DNA from: Noviherbaspirillum soli
GTDB taxonomy: Bacteria > Pseudomonadota > Gammaproteobacteria > Burkholderiales > Burkholderiaceae_D
Length of the DNA: 64,000 bases
Assembly (NCBI RefSeq): GCF_015352955.1
Contig: NZ_JACYOX010000019.1
Span: 39,204-103,203, forward strand
Direction: 5' to 3'
The translations under genes were made by a program, and so were the position numbers. The stretch's first letter is position 1. Each line of letters opens with the position of its first letter. The notes under the pieces were generated by a model. That model worked only from the letters and a program-made list of their open reading frames with translations, did not search any database and was not told the DNA's origin. Shown here in pieces: positions 61,499-64,000 of the stretch.

Positions 61499-62362
61499 AT
61501 GTCTATGAATTTCGCACAGCAAGAACAACTCCGCATGCTAGAGCGGCTCACTGAGTCTGTAATTGCACGCAGGGATACCCTCAGTAACATCGCTAACACC
61601 TTTGGCCCGAGATACGCCGAGATAATCCAAGAACGACTATCCGCATCAGGGCATACCGGGAACGGCACAGCCGAGAAGCGCAGCGTCATCATGCGCCAGC
61701 AGCGAGAACGGAATGAACTCGCCGCCAAACAAGCGCAGGAACGGACAAGTGTTGGGATGCTGGCGTACAACCCGAAGCAGGAAATCTTTACCGCTGTACT
61801 GCGCAAGCACCTAGACGGCTGTGAGTCCGGGGAGTACCCAACAGCGACCAAGACGGCACAAGCTATAGTCGGTGACAAAGCTACCAAGCTGCTTGCTAAG
61901 ACTGCTAAGACACGCCTTCGTACTGCCTTCAACGACAACAAGGAGCATCCCGGTATGCAGCGTATTAGCGCCCTAGTGAGTCACTCGTCTATCACCGCAG
62001 CGTCATCAGGCACTGTGTCTAGTTGCCTTGGCGCGCTTGCGGATACACATAAGATTGCCCGCCTCATAAATCAGGAACGGGCAGAGCGGATGCAAGAGCA
62101 GGAGCAACAGCGCCAGCGTGATGCCGCGATGCAAGCTGAACTTGTTACTGTACGGGCAGAAGCAGCAGAAGCTAAAGCGGAAGCCGCACGAGCCAATTCC
62201 AGGCTCGATGAAACGGACCGGTGGAAAGCAGATGCTGTGAAGCTGTACCTCGCTGGGAAATCGTATGGCAGCATCGCCGTCAGCGTAGTCAAAGGAAAGT
62301 CCACGGTGAATGACTACATCCGAACCCTGATTAGTGCAGGCACGCTCGAAGCTAGATCCTGA
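61499..62362 (+). CDS. Unknown coiled-coil and HTH protein
   Basis: Not recognised as a family. About 287 residues from ATG at 61499 (a second ATG at 61505). The N-terminal half is helical; near 190-245 there is a long Gln/Glu/Arg/Ala-rich coiled coil (RMQEQEQQRQRDAAMQAELV, AEAAEAKAEAARANSRLDET). The last 45 residues (KADAVKLYLAGKSYGSIAVS, VVKGKSTVNDYIRTLISAG) look like a resolvase-type helix-turn-helix. Such a layout suits a DNA-binding replication, partition or regulatory protein of a mobile element. Confidence 0.65.
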   Translation: MSMNFAQQEQLRMLERLTESVIARRDTLSNIANTFGPRYAEIIQERLSASGHTGNGTAEKRSVIMRQQRERNELAAKQAQERTSVGMLAYNPKQEIFTAVLRKHLDGCESGEYPTATKTAQAIVGDKATKLLAKTAKTRLRTAFNDNKEHPGMQRISALVSHSSITAASSGTVSSCLGALADTHKIARLINQERAERMQEQEQQRQRDAAMQAELVTVRAEAAEAKAEAARANSRLDETDRWKADAVKLYLAGKSYGSIAVSVVKGKSTVNDYIRTLISAGTLEARS

Positions 62363-62974
62363 AGGCTCCAGAACGGTACGGCCACAGCCTATACATCGGC
62401 GTGACCGTCCGGCGCCGGACGATTTCCGGAGGATTTCGAGGGCACTTTCTATAAGCTCTAAAGAGCTATTACAAACCCACTCCACTGCCGCTGCCTTCCC
62501 AGAACACCGAGTCGATACCCCAACGATTCGCGCGAAAGCACACTGACTCAATAAGCCTATTCTGGGTGACTCTGCATTCAGAGCAGCGTTGGGATCACCC
62601 TGCTGTGTCATCAGGAACGCACAGGAGTAGCGTGCTTTCCATCAGGCACTCGACATACCACCCATCATCTTGCGCTTCCCCTGAGCAATCCTGAGCAGCT
62701 CCGGAGGCATTCCGAGCACAAAGCCAGCGCCAACATCAGCGCCGTGTGCGAGCGATACCTGCTTCTTCGTTCTTGCGTAGCTATCCCTCTGTGCACCCTA
62801 GCACCGCCCTGATTGCCTAGGGCTTTCCGTGATCTAGCACCGAAGCCAGTAAGCCTGAGTAGTACCGCTAGAACTGTCAAGGCAGCACCGAGTACAGGCA
62901 GTGCCAAGCAGCATCTCCGCAGCACCCGCCCACCCGTAGCAGCCTAGCGCTGCATCCTACGAATTGGAATCGAA
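62363..62974. other. 0.6 kb gap after the coiled-coil gene
   Basis: No credible gene. A perfect 16-base palindrome lies near its left end. Direct short words such as CCTGAGCA recur near 62690-62720, without clear order. Confidence 0.5.
62406..62421. repeat. Perfect 16-base palindrome
   Basis: CGTCCGGCGCCGGACG is fully symmetric and lies 44 bases after the coiled-coil gene stop. With no loop and no T-run it is more likely a protein site than a terminator. Confidence 0.45.
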
Positions 62975-63604
62975 ATGACCACCACGCAGTTACCAAGCCT
63001 TGAAGTCCTAAACAATCTATTCATTCTAGACGCCGATACCGGAGAGCTTGTACGGCGGTGCAAGGCTCGAGGCCGGGAAAGGAAGCAAAGCACCAAGGAA
63101 CGTTATCGTCGCATTAGGATCGGCAATACCCAGTACGCTGTCCACGTGATCGCATGGATGCTCGCGAATCAACAAAGTATCGATGCAGGGCTTGTAGTCG
63201 ATCACATCAATAGCGATACGCACGACAACAGGCCATGTAATCTCCGTCTCGCCACGCCCATACAAAATCACTGCAACCGCAACCTCTATAGCAATAATCG
63301 CAGCGGATACAAAGGTGTGCGTTACCACAGCAAGCACGGCAAGTTCCTAGCTTGTGTCGCAATGAACGGAATGTCCTACCACGTAGGAATCTTCGGCACT
63401 GCCGAGGAAGCAGCAGAAGCGTATGACCGGGCAGCGATTGATCTGCACGGCGAGTTCGCCAGGACGAATGCACAGCTTGGACTGCTGCCGACAGCGCCAG
63501 CGTCACCAGCCATGGACCGAACGCCTGTACCAACGCAAGCCTCCCGGAGCTATCCCGGCGTGCCAGACATGCCCTTGCCATTCCCGCGCTGTGTACCTGC
63601 ATAG
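62975..63604 (+). CDS. HNH endonuclease with AP2 DNA-binding domain
   Basis: A 209-residue homing-type endonuclease. The HNH_3 domain (about 35-110: VHVIAWMLANQQSIDAGLVV then DHINSDTHDNRPCNLRLAT and QNHCNRN) is followed by an AP2 domain (SGYKGVRYHSKHGKFLACV, YHVGIFGTAEEAAEAYDRAA). HNH-AP2 proteins are common in phages and mobile elements. The C-terminal 45 residues are Pro-rich. It is free-standing and not inside an evident intron. AATTGGAATCGAA ahead of ATG gives only a weak ribosome site. Confidence 0.88.
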   Translation: MTTTQLPSLEVLNNLFILDADTGELVRRCKARGRERKQSTKERYRRIRIGNTQYAVHVIAWMLANQQSIDAGLVVDHINSDTHDNRPCNLRLATPIQNHCNRNLYSNNRSGYKGVRYHSKHGKFLACVAMNGMSYHVGIFGTAEEAAEAYDRAAIDLHGEFARTNAQLGLLPTAPASPAMDRTPVPTQASRSYPGVPDMPLPFPRCVPA

Positions 63605-63880
63605 GGCCGCCCAGCACCTAGCCGGGCTGTACCTGTCCTGTATTAGCAGCTTGTTCTGAGCAAAGTATTCCCGACCTTCTTGCTAGCTAGCGCGTAGCGC
63701 ATTGCCCAATACCCGCTACGGCATCGTCACACCGCTCAGCCTCCCAAGCTGCTTGGTCATCACCCTAGCCGGTGGCTATCACCTGCACCGTGCTTCGCAG
63801 CTTTACCAATCCTCTACCGCAGCATAAGCCGCACCAGTGGCCTAAATCCCGGCGCTATGCGCTTCCAATACTTAGAGCAT
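63605..63880. other. Gap before the terminal IS
   Basis: No credible gene; nothing recognisable apart from the likely end of the IS5-type element around 63875. Confidence 0.45.
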
Positions 63881-64000
63881 CTAACAAAATGAGTTTTTCA
63901 AAATGCGCCAGCAAATAAGGGCGCAGCCCAAGTGAAGGAATGCTTCATGAATCGAGGGCAGTCGTTCGTAGCGTACGCGCAGTCGCCGGAATTGATGCAA
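63881..64000 (-). CDS. IS5-family transposase, C-terminal end (continues beyond window)
   Basis: The minus strand reads LHQFRRLRVRYERLPSIHEA, FLHLGCALICWRILKNSFC and a stop at 63881. This is the well-known tail of IS5-type DDE transposases (RYERLPSIHEAFLHLGCALICWR). The 5' part lies outside the window, so completeness is unknown. The sequence just past the stop (GAGCATCTAACAAAATGAG on the plus strand from 63875) probably includes the element's terminal repeat. Confidence 0.88.
   Translation of the reverse strand: MHQFRRLRVRYERLPSIHEAFLHLGCALICWRILKNSFC

Overview
The window is high-GC DNA of a betaproteobacterium, most likely from the Burkholderiales and close to Oxalobacteraceae (Herbaspirillum, Noviherbaspirillum or Massilia type). 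This rests on gene content and protein style: the Anbu cluster, a PilGHIJ-ChpA chemosensory array, Bug-family binding proteins, PuuD-type urate oxidation, and a rubredoxin-ThiD-HemL block. The strain cannot be named from sequence alone. No rRNA, tRNA or CRISPR array was seen.

Layout of the core, about 1-53 kb. The 3' part of purM and a small unknown protein (0-1.5 kb). An Anbu proteasome-like peptidase with transglutaminase, alpha-E and circularly permuted ATP-grasp partners (1.6-5.7 kb, minus). A Na+/solute symporter with its DUF4212 partner and a TctDE-like two-component system (5.8-10.3 kb, minus). recA with an SOS box inside its promoter, then an IS4-type transposase relic (10.5-12.4 kb). 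A set of unlinked housekeeping and repair genes: RMD1/DUF155, ogt, xerD, DUF488, an endonuclease/exonuclease/phosphatase protein, ybaK, plsY and tsaD. A NasT-like ANTAR regulator followed by a structured leader and the nitrate-type ABC transporter nrtABD (18.8-22.8 kb). A lipoprotein, hemL, thiD and rubredoxin. The type IV pilus chemosensory operon pilGHIJ-pilL (26.1-36.0 kb). A broken IS3-family element lying against the tail of an IS4-type transposase (36.1-37.8 kb). DUF2889 and sucCD. A purine (urate) degradation cluster in two divergent arms (41.1-46.8 kb). A molybdenum hydroxylase cluster with a Bug protein, a divergent regulator and a ModA-like protein lacking a signal peptide (47.0-52.6 kb).

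From about 53.0 kb the character changes abruptly. A C-terminal remnant of moaC marks the join, and beyond it the DNA is much AT-richer and carries accessory genes. These are a SIR2-domain protein, a three-gene run (unknown helical protein, membrane-anchored unknown, Mrr-type endonuclease), a modular HNH endonuclease, a serine recombinase, a BRO-N protein, an unknown coiled-coil/HTH protein, an HNH-AP2 endonuclease, and at the very end the tail of an IS5-type transposase. This is best read as a genomic island with a defence segment (53.2-59.3 kb) and a mobile or phage-like segment (59.5-63.7 kb).

How the genes work together. In the purine cluster a permease imports purine/urate; PuuD, UraH, UraD and PuuE carry urate to allantoate, under a GntR/FCD repressor with candidate dyad operators in the divergent gap. 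In the nitrate cluster the ANTAR protein probably acts by antitermination on the leader hairpins just ahead of nrtA. The pil genes form a complete signalling relay apart from a methyltransferase. The strongest candidates for something undescribed are the three-gene Mrr operon next to the SIR2 protein, the spaced palindromic repeats between the recombinase and the BRO-N gene, and the cytoplasmic ModA-like protein tied to a molybdenum hydroxylase.
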